A stretch of 64,000 nucleotides of DNA from Lentisphaera profundi (GTDB lineage Bacteria; Verrucomicrobiota; Lentisphaeria; Lentisphaerales; Lentisphaeraceae), in assembly GCF_028728065.1 (NCBI RefSeq), contig NZ_CP117812.1, forward strand, positions 1,612,001 through 1,676,000, in the 5' to 3' direction. Below the pieces are notes generated by a model. That model saw only the letters and a program-made list of their open reading frames with translations. It did not search any database and was not told the origin of the DNA. This document shows positions 9,401 to 20,200 of this stretch, in pieces; position 1 is the first letter of the stretch; every line of letters starts with the position of its first letter. The position numbers and the translations under genes were made by a program.

Positions 9401-11181
9401 GAACCTACGGGAATGGATTCTGCGGAGTCCGCATAAGTCTGACCATTAAGAAGAATACGTGCATAAACATTGGCTTGGTATGAATCAATTTTGCCATTTT
9501 CTAATTCTTCAAGCTCGGCAAGAATATCACTATCTTCTTGGCTCGCAGGAATCCAAGTAATATCAATTGATGAATCCAGTGCTTGAGCTGCTGGGAGTTC
9601 GATTGTGGCAGATGGCTTGCCCGCTGCATCGAGAAGTTCTAGAGAAATAGTACTCTGGAGATCCTGAGGAAGGTGAGAAAAGTGGGGGCCGTAAGCATGG
9701 ACTTGATAGAAGTCAGTTGTGGGGATTAAGCCATAAAGTTCTTCGGAAATGAGTTTCTCTTGGAATACCGTATCGAGCATGAGCTGATTTTGATTCATGT
9801 ATTCAGCGAGGCGGTTACCTAGACCAATGACGTCGTTGAGAATAAAGGTCTGTGGTAGTGCTGTGACATTATCCTTTGTAGGGAAAGGAGTGGAATTGGC
9901 AATAGTATGGTGCCCCAATAACGGTGCCAAAGTTGATTGCTGTTCAGTATTCGTTAAGAAGCTCTGAGTATTCATCGATAGGTCACTAGCTATGTCGCGA
10001 CGCTGGGAATAATGGTGCTTTTTAAAGGCAGGATCCATGGCAACCCAAGTATCGCCTCGTTCAATGAGTGTTAGTGAAGCATCTACTGGCGTGGCACCAC
10101 GATATGGAAAATAATCGATGTACGCAAGAACCCAGACGCGATCGATCAGGTAGTCGCCAGTCGTAAGCTTTTGGTAAGGAATATGATTTTCTGCTAAGAC
10201 AAGTGCTAATTGTGAGTCATGTACTCCCAACCAGTTGGCTAGGTCGACGTCACTGAGTCGAGTTGTCCCATAAGCATAACGAGCGGGCACGCCTAAGGCA
10301 CGTAGTACTGAAATCATGGCAGAGGCCATATCCGCATCATTAGCCGCTTTCTGACGTAAAACTTGTGCAGTGCTTTTGCGAGCGCCGAAGTAGAGTTCAT
10401 GAACAAAGTTATTGCGGAAGTATTCGAAGACTTTTACAGGTGTTTTAAGCTCAGTAGCAAGGTCCTGAATAGCTTGTTTATCTGAAGTAAGGTTTGAGTC
10501 AACTTCCACATCGGAGTCTTGTGGGTCACCACTAATAGTATTTTGTGTATATTCAGATACAGCCGCATTGAGAACTGGTCGACTTAGGGCCAGTAGCGTG
10601 CTACCTGATTCGGCACTATAGGAGGAATCAAGCGAATTCTGAATAGTATTGAGCTGTTGAAAGTCCTGAAAAACTTCTGACGAGATAGAAAGAACAAATG
10701 CAGATGCTTGCTCACGCTCAGTTTGATTAGCACTCTGTAAACCTGGTAAAACATTCTCCAGTTGACGTAATTGTGTCAGAGCACCATTGATTACTTGAAT
10801 CTTATTTTCAAGGATAAGATTGGGATCACCTTCTTCCTCAACCTGATCCTGTGTATCTGAAATAACATCTAACAAAGCCATTTTTGTTTTGTCACATTTA
10901 AGTGCTAAAGCCTCAAGTTCTTCATCACTTATTTCCACGCCCTCTTCGGCTTTTTCCACGAGCAATAAAGCTGCAGGAAGAAGCTCGACACGGATATAAT
11001 CGAAGACACCTGCTTTAAAGGCCTGGTACTCTACTTCAGCCTGAGCTGTTTCTTGATTGCTCTGCTGAATTTGATCATTGATGAAATCCTGCGCACCGAG
11101 TAGCGCTGGCAATGAACATAGTAATGTAAGAGCCGAAAAAACCCTCATTTTAAACGAATACGATGACTTGTAGCGTTTCAT
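457..11181 (-). CDS. Giant RHS/YD-repeat protein with C-terminal TNT-type NAD+ glycohydrolase toxin
   Basis: 3574 aa. AGGAGG lies just upstream of the chosen ATG; an N-terminal signal peptide runs to about residue 31 (ending LPALLGAQ). In order: a transglutaminase-like fold (about 240-390) whose catalytic Cys and His appear replaced (AANDADM, DRVWV; Asp kept in VAMDPAF); a CHU_C/FlgD-like SPNDDGNND segment near 966; about six Ig-like repeats (about 1160-1780); a DUF6531 region from about 1980; many YD repeats (about 2230-3230); the RHS core ending near 3343 (YDGHGSTR, GDPVNAIDPSG); two or three hydrophobic segments (about 3354-3450); and a TNT-like toxin (about 3467-3574). The toxin has NRYGG with Arg3494, FFSPKG, RALPP, and GGGTQ with Gln3553, matching the TNT fold that hydrolyses NAD+. 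The RHS part probably forms the shell enclosing the toxin. It lies downstream of a type II secretion operon and just upstream of a likely immunity gene. Toxin activity is inferred from motif matches. Confidence 0.9.
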   Translation of the reverse strand: MKRYKSSYSFKMRVFSALTLLCSLPALLGAQDFINDQIQQSNQETAQAEVEYQAFKAGVFDYIRVELLPAALLLVEKAEEGVEISDEELEALALKCDKTKMALLDVISDTQDQVEEEGDPNLILENKIQVINGALTQLRQLENVLPGLQSANQTEREQASAFVLSISSEVFQDFQQLNTIQNSLDSSYSAESGSTLLALSRPVLNAAVSEYTQNTISGDPQDSDVEVDSNLTSDKQAIQDLATELKTPVKVFEYFRNNFVHELYFGARKSTAQVLRQKAANDADMASAMISVLRALGVPARYAYGTTRLSDVDLANWLGVHDSQLALVLAENHIPYQKLTTGDYLIDRVWVLAYIDYFPYRGATPVDASLTLIERGDTWVAMDPAFKKHHYSQRRDIASDLSMNTQSFLTNTEQQSTLAPLLGHHTIANSTPFPTKDNVTALPQTFILNDVIGLGNRLAEYMNQNQLMLDTVFQEKLISEELYGLIPTTDFYQVHAYGPHFSHLPQDLQSTISLELLDAAGKPSATIELPAAQALDSSIDITWIPASQEDSDILAELEELENGKIDSYQANVYARILLNGQTYADSAESIPVGSIRKLVCSINEAGANFDDADAALTFKRDIQLTAGSLSTFVTTFGQEQNLEHFLAQLQVNQNLPSFMRASALNYFHQSQKFAQLNSASLGLSARRELSLIQVNLGMDVENIFGQPFTAKLGAMEFNTIRDAWALSPLNEQTAINAEENFTLTQSLTSSVLASNGLKQMSGTQAYSAPRLFQLASESAIPILTIRSSGTATQETFDALDLTLDAITRDYLLQALNKGKQVSVTRDPISLSGAQYTPIFILDTSTGDAQFMHFSPLQNLSQLSQASLPLDASYKLKDILLGSRALPKELHDFALNWMAGIADASFSMGVAYLPAILYANNYFTPATPSVENKVQVDSLSLTTAAISFIGRIDEISSRPALININLPSAYLSPNDDGNNDFFTMQGGSPRSSSWNLRVTDSQGQEVRILSQDDNQTPDTSNPDQINLDWDLKDSSGSLLVDGPYSYKMTAFGEGSGASTFSGDFTVDNTAPQAELQVIQEQVNGQTLTRLTGTADDANLYFWQLEILDTEGQPVLAPYDGMSAIINNGFGLLDSSLLANGTYSARLSVMDQANNLSIVTQSESITINNPAVDNTPPNLSANSPVFTPNQLLSGQIPLKVKAFDSSGITLIEVKLDGQVIHSVNNSELDTFIDSANIAEGPHKLDIRAVDGSGLESQLDQASFITSQLAQDTIAPQVSFSISSATNPAQDALTYSITAKDNIAVAYLQILVDGQSHKTIQDPAQTENGVLDISNLSPGSHTLAVLAVDSSGNRSLSQPLNFESASTKEDTVAPSLQLSLAQNSTGIYVGSLAMQATATDASGIKLLELYVGEQLIKSLDSPLPASFAHVLDLTIFADGIHTLKLLSTDNFGNTSELTKDIEVSATAPDTTSPSLALTYPSTSSAWSGTIKVKATAQDNVGVKLLKILVNDATLTQLQDPQPAELIQALDTTKLEDGTHTFQVVASDEAGNSSSTAKITFTVDQSADQLAPQFSLTWAGFNFDSRNPQKSHRLEQTQSDNSLLTISAWDNVDVNEIRVLIDGINIVSKRGESLTEFIDLQSLADGAHSLTVEIQDQAGNINSDFRLFFDVKTDFEAPTISLDHDVEDLLNPVKGNINLAMTAKDNKNLSHVELILNGQVFSTLPFESATELVNQDNTLSYLFSTLFNTGDLDDANHSLKARAYDLAGNFADSANLNFSTYNPVANFKVSPDYVDPNVAAQITASANFKKEQNWTLTFTGDDAPAAISGSGSNLNEIIPVTGLQDGNYSVTLSVEGIQEDFTKDFTINLLTGPPVATVTNIPNNLRIREGFFDLKGTANDPDAEDAVSYRVIIYDREGNEISNATPYPRNDQGWFEGRVTSGDLGKVDLTLLRNGAYALQLQVKGGPNSIYSTKYPFFLESALKIGQFGFSQQDLILPVAGLPLSVIRTYNSLNPKKGDFGYGWTWSITDIEMELSENRGFVQNADGDNINVRTGGDRNVTITLPDGRRTTFEFSYEERGSFFKYYFAKFTAAPGVYATLRTTTEEQFVALPGGLQYWQGGGPSTDNESYEFGSYTLTMKDGTQYRIDRPKENEDYILYDDGTSGTVITRGDATLKQITDRNGNKVEFNDSSIDHYNASGEKTKSIDFVRNTKGLVSAIYDPNAQESAGNAGGSPASYTYEYDSNDRLIAVNQLVTAGTAPDGSDSIYRTTRYKYDNASFPNYITEIVDPRGISPMKTEYDASGRIIATIDASGNRIVMDHNLVDKSETIYDRLGNPTIHNYDNRGNVLSTIDSQGNKTVRTYDSLNNELTVTDALGNKTVMTYDSKGNQRTITDPLGNVTTFTYDANGNQLTTTDALGNKTTNKYSGSNLVNSTNALGQKTTNKYDGNGNLQSTLDALDNVTATFGYNGSNLTSLTDASGIIRGFSYDGNGDQTGSAFTWKNPKDPSDVREVRTKTIYDGARQVIKTIDPQGNESTTKYNDFGKPFETVDSLGNKTVTIYDYRGNVIETQYPDGTVTRTFYDKAGRAVASTDRHLASALKVRGSRTVYNSIGQVARSERLDDIKIVIQAKVVNSINTFESVVVSTGSVISSSSTIYDKAGRVAESTNADGQKTRFEYDKAGRQVAVVDALGNRSKNEYDKLGRRVKAIDALKRETVFEYDVLSRLVKTIYPDATFTSTAYNTLGQRVSETDQTGKVKKFEYDIQGRLIAVELPEVLNPETNVRVKPKYIYDYNVYGNLDSITDPKGRITSFTYDQFGRQLSRKMPSANTESKVYDTLGRMKYAVDFKGQIMGYSYDNLGRTTDKKYYANLNAYNSDLVDKTVSMEYDELGRVDNMTDERGITDYTYSIDGRLMAIASPEGTLNYEYYEATGRKKRTYTQNSDQRYVYDELGRLEVVAVHKKNGVTLTTPEETIYVYNELGLREGIIYSNGVMSTYDYNSMNQLTDIAHITSAEEVLASYKYELRADGRRAEVLEKRKEASGVLSQTSIVYTYDELNRLTKEASISNADDATFITNYEYDIVGNRTKKASASDVIDYSYNISDQLVTEASTAEGTTSYGYDVTGAMVSKTRGLERSTFEYGYDNRMEKAQIKRYEDDKFVESNVEYVYNQNGTRVRTRNAYSVDGSSAGDDEHLQLVDEANFTGYSQVFEEYKDGALSTSYVIGDDVLAQSKGGIDSHLLYDGHGSTRLITGNDAGIQERYSFDAYGMMLGGNSGLTNGTQTSLLYSGEMYDNALQQQYLRARYYDQNTASFNRLDPFAGDELEPQSFNKYGYVHGDPVNAIDPSGLFSIAEFGATTGGMAILSGVFAGTITGVLGVMNGLSANQIITEVAISFGAGMLAVLFAPVGIALLALGLTQIALQIGNTDFAGRGGFNIAVGIVVAILVLAFLRVRGKTLMPNSGSAPSSNSTSLQKFYPDNNGFTGKISEKFLYKGDTINRYGGSDYSRFFSPKGIKDFERALPPGVGAQKLRTFEVLKPFPVQSGRVAPAFNELGGGTQFVTPLNLKALVDKGILKEVIK

Positions 11182-11182
11182 G

Positions 11183-11278
11183 TTATAGACCTCCTAAAAA
11201 TGTGTGTAAGTCAAGTGATTTTATTGTTTGCTCAAAGGAGCTAATTGATACGTGCTTATAGGATACTGAATTTTGCAT
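11183..11278 (-). CDS. 31-aa small ORF linking the two giant genes
   Basis: This ORF fills the gap between the 4334-aa and RHS genes exactly. The stop codon of the upstream gene is followed by one base and then this ATG; its own TAA is followed by one base and then the RHS ATG. A GGGAGG Shine-Dalgarno lies about 9 bases before the ATG, inside the end of the upstream gene. The codons near its end (TTA GGA GGT) supply the AGGAGG site of the RHS gene. The peptide begins MQNSVSYKHV and has no signal peptide or recognised domain. It may be a translational coupler that keeps ribosomes moving into the giant RHS gene, or a small protein in its own right. Too short for homology to be judged by eye. 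Confidence 0.45.
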   Translation of the reverse strand: MQNSVSYKHVSISSFEQTIKSLDLHTFLGGL

Positions 11279-11279
11279 T

Positions 11280-14200
11280 TTAGTTACCCTCCCCATTAAG
11301 CTTGTCGTTGCCGAAATAATGCTCCGATCCGGTGATCTCTATCTTATCGGCTTTAATACCGCCGATAGCACCTTTGCGTTGGAAGCTATTTTTCTTACCG
11401 GATATATGGACCTTTTCCTCTGCACAGATTTTCCCTGTAAAGAATGCCTCATTGGAAGAAATCTTAACTTCTTCAGCCGAATGGAAAAGAATGCCAGAGG
11501 GGTGATAGGCTTCTAAAACTTGATCCTTGGATGAGACCTCGATTTTACCCGTGGCAATAATCGTTACTTTGGCCTGAACTGCGGCATTAATTTTCACCTT
11601 GCCATCGACGAAGTAGATCCCATCTTCAAGAATGGCATCCTTGCCATGGACATGAAGATCTTCGAAAATTTCGAAGTACTGAAGACCATCAATTTGATAA
11701 GATAAGTTTTCTTTCTTCTCCTTATGTTTATCCTTATGTTTATCCTTATGTTTATCATCATCTTTATGGTCATCTTTTTCGTCATAATGCCAGAAGATAG
11801 TCACTTCCCAAAGTAAGCCCTCTGTTGCTGCTCCGTGTGTGCCAAGAGTGAAGGCATCTGAGCCATCATCATTTATGGCGACTGCTTGGACTGTAAGTGC
11901 ACCATTGCGCCATTCACCATTAGAACCTGGAGTATTGCTACGCACGAGACCAGTTTCAGTTTTGTGTAAACCATCATTCTGTAAAGCATCGAGCGGGAAG
12001 TAGATACCTAATTGACTTAACTTACTTGTTCCTTCAGTGCCTTCTAAGGTGAAGACCTGCTGATCAATACTTGCCGTGAAGCTCGTATCATCATTAGCAT
12101 TGTAAGTCGAGTTAACTGCATAACGAGCGCCTGTAGAAAGCTCACCATTGACCACAATGAGTTTGAACTTCTGCTTCGGATCTTTAATATCTTCAGTTAT
12201 TTCATGAAGTTTAGATTCATTGAAGGCAAAGGCATCGACTCCAAATACATCATATTTCTCGTCGTACTCATGAACGTGAGCATCAGTAGATCCCTTATCA
12301 AAATCGTAGGACTTTGAGCTTGTGTCCACATCAAAATGACCGCCAACAAGGCCGAGATCAGTCGGATCATCTGGGTCCTCCTCGTGGTGACCATCAGGAT
12401 TGATTTTATCCAGGTTGCAGAGGTTGATATCTTTAATCTCGGCAGGGTTAATCAAGTTGTCGATAATGGCATGCTTATCAATTTTAACTTTGCCTACAAC
12501 TGAGACAGGTCCGTGGATGACTTGATCATGTCCTTTGACTTCGAATTCATCGTTCGAGTGAACTTCACCTTGAATCACATGTTCGTCGCCACTGACTTTA
12601 GATTTTTGATCTTGTCCATTAGCATGAATATAGAAAGTATTTTGTACTAAGTGATTCCAAGTCAGACTTTGGAGGTTACCGGCTATATCTTTGACCGTAA
12701 TGACAATAACATGATTACCATCAAGTAATTCATACTCTGGAGTAAAGCTAAGTAGGCCATTTTCAAAGCTATAAACTTGTTCATCTCCATCAATACTTAA
12801 AGTGATCGACTCGAGGTCTAGTCCGGATAGAGCATCGGACATTGTCGCAGTAATCGCACTTGTACCGAGTAATTCACTATCCTGTAAGGAAGTTGCGGTG
12901 ATCGCAGGCTTGGTTTTATCGAGCTTAATTTGAACCGTTTGATCAGCTTCAGTATTACCTGCCACATCGATTGAACGGAACGTCACTGAACTAACTCCTT
13001 CTGTACTCACCGTAATAATATTTGATCTTGTCAGAACTTCATCATGCGTCCATGAAGTACTTGCTACACCCGAGAGATCATCCGTGGCCGTTAGATTGAT
13101 TATCACATCTTGATTAGCCCAAAGTCCTTCGTTTGTATAATCCTGGAGACTTACTGGTGCTTGCTTATCAAGCTTCAGTGTGAGACTAGTACTTGAAGTA
13201 TTACCAGCATTATCTTTACTGTGAAGTGTCAGGGCATATTCTCCTGGCTCGCTGAGGCTAACATTATTGGAGGCAACGACTTCCTGAGCAGCAAACTGAT
13301 GCCAGCTTTCAGAAATACCCGAATGTGCATCGGTGGCTGAGAAGTTGAAGTTAATATCGCTATTTACCCATATGTCATCAAATTGGTAGGCATGATTTAT
13401 AGTTGGATTTGTGAGATCCACTTTAGCCGTAAAGGTTTTTGAACTGCTGTTACCTACTTTATCCTTGGCATTTAGAGTAATGTTGTATTCTCCCGATACT
13501 CCCAATCCAAAAGTGGCAATATTACTTATGAGATCCAAGCCATTAATACTGTAGGAATATGAGTCAAGTCCAGAATGAGTATCAACCGTTTGGAAGGCAA
13601 TATTCTGTGCCGTATTAAGCCAATTTAGTGCGGTGTAGTTGTGAGTAATAGTTGGTGCCGATTTATCTAGCTTCACAATGATAGTTTTATCTGCTTCAGT
13701 ATTACCGGCGATATCACTTGAACGGAAGTTTATAGTACTAACACCCTCTTCACTCACTGTAATCGAATTAGATTCGGTAATTGTATCTCCTAAGGTCCAT
13801 GTGGTATTTGCTATCCCTGAGAGTGTATCTATGGCACTGAGGGTAATTTGAGGATCTACGGCAATCCATTGATCATGCTTAAGGAAATCATGAGAAGTCA
13901 CAGGATTGCTTTTATCCAATTGAAGCGTCAAAGTCTGAGCGGCTTCTTGGTTACCCGAATTATCAAGTGCATAGAAAGTTATGGTATTAGTTCCTTCTGC
14001 GATAACCGCAATGCTATTGCCGAGAGCTACATCATTATCATTAAGTGTATAGTGATAGCTTCCCACACCTGATAAATCATCAATGGCACTGAGGCTAATG
14101 AGCTGATTCGAATTGAGCCATGCTAATTCAGATGCAAAATCGTGATTTGTCACTGGCGCTTCTAAATCAATCTTCACTTGTAGCGTGAGAGTATCTTCAT

Positions 14201-17200
14201 TACCAGCTTTATCTGATGCACCAAAAACAAGACTGTGAATGCCTTCACCAAGTTCTAAGTTTGAGGCAAGTACTTTATCTGCATCTCCAAGTTTGTACCA
14301 ATGTTCATTAATACCACTATGGGAATCAATGGCTGTAGATGTGATATTAGCTGCTTGATTATGCCACTGCCCCGCATAAGCGTAATTGTGATTAAGTATT
14401 GGCTTGATTTTATCGATCTTAATCTCAAAGGCTTTTGTTGTGACATTGCCTGCATTATCCGTAGCTTTAAGCTGAACAAGACTTGTTCCTGATTCAGTAA
14501 ATTTGAGTGTGCCTACTGGAACAAATTCACCATTTAGACCCAGTTTGACTAGGAAAGAAGCTAAGCCCGATAATTCATCACTGGCTGAAGGGCTCAAGCT
14601 TAGATCCGTATTTAACCATGTGTGGGATAGGCTTGCATGCGTAATATTAGGTTTAGTTTTATCTAACTGTACGGTGAAGGTCTTCTCCAGTTCTACATTC
14701 TCAGCATTATCAATCGAGTAATAAATAATAGTCGTTTGACCTTCCTCGTTAATACTAAAACTATTCCCTAGTGTAAGCTCCCCATCAGCAATTTTGAAGC
14801 GTGTCTCTTTAACTCCAGAATCATCATCCGTAGCAGTCAAACTAATGTCTTGATCTACCTTGATCCATTGACCACGGAATTCAAAATCATCTACTGTAAC
14901 AGGAGGTACATCATCACTGATGGCTACCTTGATTGAAGATAAAGCTATTGCTTCATAGTTAGTGCCATCTTGAGCCGCTTCGAGTATGACTAAGTAATCG
15001 CCAGATGCATAACCATAAGTAAAGACCTGATCTATAAGTTGTTTATGTGATGCATTAACTTCTAGGCTAGAGACAGTGGCCGTATGGCTCCATTTCTCAG
15101 TTCCCTGCGGGCTCGCTTTAGCTAGTACTCTAATTCTAACTGGAAGGCTAGTTATATCTACATTACCAGTATTATTAACGGACCAATCAATGGCAAAGGC
15201 TTTTCCTGGCTCAAGTAGTTTAGGGCTTGCTTTGATCAAGCCACTCAAGGCATTTCCTAAGTCAAGGTCTGAGACAATTTCAAAACTGTTTGTGGCAACA
15301 ATTTGTCCCGTTGACTCAATGCTAACAACTTGAGAAATACTATACTGACCCGGAGTATTATCTCCTGTATTCCATGTTAAGTCTTCTACATCTTTGTCTT
15401 CGGCGACAATAGCTGGAATTGAATAGGTAAACTCTTTAAGCGGCTCACCTTCTATGCCCAAAACGGTTACAGTCACACTCAGGTTTTCAAAAGTGAGGTT
15501 TTTGTTATTATTGTACACTTGTGAACGAATACTCACGGAACTATTGGAGAAGTACCTTGTACGGCCTGTACTGACTGCTGAAGTCACAGAAGCGAGGTAA
15601 GGATTTGGACCGATTGAGAATTGATCAGAATCTTGCAATCCTTCAAGTGAATTTTCAACGATCGTGGCTTTTACTGTGTACACAGCTAAAGGAGAGGAGC
15701 CAGAGTCCCATTCTCCATTAAAATCTCGACTAGTTCCATAATCACTATCTAATAAATCAAAGCTCTGTAGTTCGGCAACTTTTTGATCTTCTGCATCATA
15801 AAGTGATACTTGAACTTTTGCCGCTGAGTTATTGAAGTAGACCAGAAGGTTCTCTATTTCCGGGTATAGGCCCTCAGGACTCTCTAGGAGTTCAAGCTTA
15901 AGTTCGAGTAAACTACTAGCTTCAATAGCCAGTTCACCTGCAGCTCCTAATTGAATGAAACTTTGTTGTGCTAAGGCTTGCTCAGTAATAGCTGATCTCA
16001 CAGAGATATTCACATAATCACGTAAGGTTTCATTAGTGAGGTTAAAATCAATACTCATCCAATTGGCCCCAGCAGCGCCTTCTTCTCCAAAAGTGTAATT
16101 ACCATCTATTGGGTTTTTGAGGATGTGGAAGTGTTGACCTTTTGGCAAGAATACATTACCTGTGTATGTAATTTCGGCTCCAGGTTCATAACTATCTTGT
16201 GCGGCATCTATACTTACGCCATAGAGTGAGTCTTTTACTTTTAGATCAAGTGATCCTTCTTCCAGAGTTTTTGGAAGTGAGTTGGCCGTACTGTAAGAAA
16301 CTTTCACTGAGTTCTGTAGACGACGCTCTTCTCCTGCAACTAAGTCATCGACATACTGTTCGTAAGAAATATCGTAAGTGACTCCTTCTGGTATATCGCC
16401 TAATTTCCAAGTGAGGTCATATGAACTTCCTTGGTCTTTAATTATTGGACTCGTGGTTCCAAAGCTCGAAGAAATGAGGCTCAATTTATCTGACTTTGGT
16501 ATATTGGAAGTAACTTCTACATTCTTAATCAGTTTTTGTTCACCTATGACGCCTTCTGAAAGTACCAGAGTCATAAATGCAGTACCAAGAATTGAACTTC
16601 CATCTAACCAAGCTCCTCCTGACCAAGAGCCATCAGCTCTCTGAGTTCTTATTAAATAAGGCCAGTAACCTTCTTGAGTTGCATTGGGTAAACTTACATT
16701 GCGTTGCCAATCAAAGAGTCCTGAGGGAGAGTTCAGATTTGTAACATTAGCCATGCGAAGGGAACGGGTCACTGTCCACATGTGATAGGGAGAACCCACG
16801 CCATTTAATCCTCTCCAGTTGGAACCAAAAAATCTATTTGATTTTAATTTAAGGGCGCCTACATCTATACCAGGAACTCTACCCCTGTAAGAAACCAAAG
16901 TTAGTCCAGTGAGACCTGCACCCGAAGTCGATGGAGGATGTATCCAACTACTACTAGTGTAACCAAAACCACCATCTGATCGATTCGTTCTTAATAGAAA
17001 GTTTTCACAAGCACCTTGTACCCATTCCGGTATTTCTGCTCCGTAGAGCATAGCGCCTTCTAAGCCAACGTAATTCCAACTATTAATGGACATATCGACG
17101 TGGCTAGAACCAAAGCTATATGCCCAACCGCCTTTACGCGCCAATTCATTTGCTAGATAGTCAGCACCATCTTGAACGACTTCTGATAAAGTTGATACAC

Positions 17201-20200
17201 CTAAGTGACTGTGATCAATAATATAATTGGGAGTACCACTAGACACCACAGCGGCCATGCTAATGCCATTGATGTAACCTGAATCAGCTTCAAAGCGAAT
17301 ACCACGGCCATTGCCGTTAAAATCTGTACTTCCCTGTGAGGTTGAGCCTAATTGAATTGAAGTCGATCGACTTAAAAGATTATTCAAACCTTTTTCCACC
17401 CATGGTCTATAAATATCTTCATCAGCATTTTTATCTAGTGTATGACCGTTATTAAAGAAGGCCCATAAGGAACCACCTGTAGCGGCTTGCCCAGACCAAG
17501 ATCCATTACTTGATTGACGCAGGTAAAGGTTATAGAGACCTTTCTCAATGGCAATTTTACGGTCGATTTCTTGAGCTTCTAAAGCAGTATCACTACTTGA
17601 ATCCTGTACGCTAACGACATCAACATAAGTTGTTGAGCTTTTTAGTATACCACCCGAGTTGATCGTAAGGCTTGCAAAGACTCTTTCTGAGTTTGAATCA
17701 TTTAGTAAAGTAAACCTTGCTCTAAGAGGGATGTTGCGAGTACTACTTACCGTCCCACTTGCAGAATCAATAAATTCAACTGAAATATTTGCCGAATTCT
17801 CGAAGGACCAGGAATAATCTACGGCATACTCTAAAGCTTCTCCTCGATTAACATTGCCCCATAGAGTCACTTCAGTTTCTGGACGTGCAAAACGAGATGG
17901 CATGGTATTAACGCCTTTGAATTCAACCACCTCCATGTTGTAAGAGAGGCTTGAACTAGTATTGCCAAACTCATCACGAATCGTGATTTCTAATGTGTAT
18001 GTACCCGGTTGACCGAAGTCGTAGGAAAATTCAAAGTATTCGCTATCACTTGGCGGGAGGACCATCTCGCCATTAATCCATACGCCTGTACCCGCCTGTT
18101 TATACCCAGAGATAATTCCCTCTACACCAAATTGACGTCCCTGACCAATAATCGTGGCTTGTTCTGGTGCTACACCTGGGTTGATTTTATGCTCTGTGTC
18201 TTTTAAATGATTATCCCCTGCTAAAGTACTGCTTGGTCCAATCCATTGGCCATTATTGATTTCTAAAAGTTGTCCTCCGAGTAAGACTAGAGCTTCTGGA
18301 CTTTCTATTTTACCATAATTTTTTACTATCACATCTTTAAACACAACGACTCCACGAGCTATTCCCCCTACTGTGGTACTTGATGAAAAAGTATTTTTAT
18401 AATCAGCAACTGTGACTGTATTACGGGTTGATCCTGTTATCTGATAAATATTATCTTTATTTATATCTGGCTGAAGCCACAAAGAACTTAAACCATAATT
18501 TCCTTGAGCTATATTCATCGGTTTTAATTCGGTACTCGAATCAACGTCAAAACCTAATGTATTTTGATCAGAGCTTAAGCTACTTACGACTCGTTCGCCT
18601 AAACTTTCTGAATGAGTAAAAAGTGGTGTTGCAGCGGCATTAGAACCATTATTATCAATGATAAGTGAACCTACACCATCTCGCCAAGACTTATCTGCAT
18701 AATAAACAGTACCCGCGCCACCTGCTGCGCCAGTACCACCGGCTGCAGTAACATTATCAAATGTGAAATCACCTGATTCATAATAAACAGCAATACGGCC
18801 ACCTCCGCCTCCACCTTCATAGCGAGCATAAGCTCCATGAGCTCGAATCTGACCAGGTATTCCACTGTGACTTAGTTCACCTATATTTAGGTAAACACCA
18901 CCACCAGATCCACCGCCATAGCCACTGTTACCACCTTGTGCACCATTTGCTAAAATCTGTCCATCAAGTATAAGCTTATCCGCTTCAAGGCGTATTAAAC
19001 CACCACCTGCTCCGCCATAATTATTTTGAGGTCCTGCACCAGATCCTAATTCATTAGGGTTACGAAAATCACCATAGACTTCATTTGTAATATAAGAACC
19101 ATGACGTTCTGCTACACCACCGTAACTACCTCCGCTATAGTAATATGCCGCACCTGTGGTTGTCGGTCCTTCTGGACTGTACGTGTAACCTTTTGGGTAA
19201 CCACGACCTGAAACGTCGATCTTTGATGTCGCATCAATGACGATCTCACTCGCTTTTATATTAAGCTTGTGTTCCTCTGTCCCACTTGTAATGCCTGAGT
19301 AAAGTATGGCGCCATTTTTAAGTTCGAGCTTGCCACCAAGAGTGAGACTATCCACTACTAAGTATGCATTGCTACCATTGATAATTAAATCTTCTTCCAG
19401 CTCTAGGTTTGAAAGTTCAAGACGACTATTATTACCAATTAAACTAAGGCTTTTAAGTGAAGATAAATTTGCTATCTTTACATTTGTTCCGTTGCTAATC
19501 ACTAATTCGGAAGAATTGATTTTAGTCGTTCCTTCAAATGAGAAAGCGCCGCCCTCTTTTATCTCAAAACTTACATCAAACGTAGCTGGATCATCACTTA
19601 GATCATCTTTATCACCAAAGTAAATTGGTGTTGTAGCTCCACCTAAATTATCATTATCGAACTTTAAAACTGGCACTTCATTTAATTGTGATAAAAAGAC
19701 TGTGCCCACACCACCTGCTGCGCCAGTTCCACCGGCTGCAGTAACATTATCAAATGTGAAATCACCTGATTCATAATAAACAGCAATACGGCCACCACCG
19801 CCGCCACCTTCATAGCGAGCATACGCTCCATGAGAGCGAATTTGACCCGGTATTCCACTATGTGTTAGTTCTCCAATGTTGAGTTGAATACCACCACCAG
19901 ATCCACCGCCATAGCCACTGTTACCACCTTGTGCACCATTTGCTAAAATCTGTCCATCAAGTATAAGCTTATCCGCTTCAAGGCGTATTAAACCACCACC
20001 TGCTCCGCCATAATTATTTTGAGGTCCTGCACCAGATCCTAATTCATTAGGGTTACGAAAATCACCATAGACTTCATTTGTAATATAAGAACCATGACGT
20101 TCTGCTACACCACCGTAACTACCTCCGCTATAGTAATATGCCGCACCTGTGGTTGTCGGTCCTTCTGGACTGTACGTGTAACCTTTTGGGTAACCACGAC

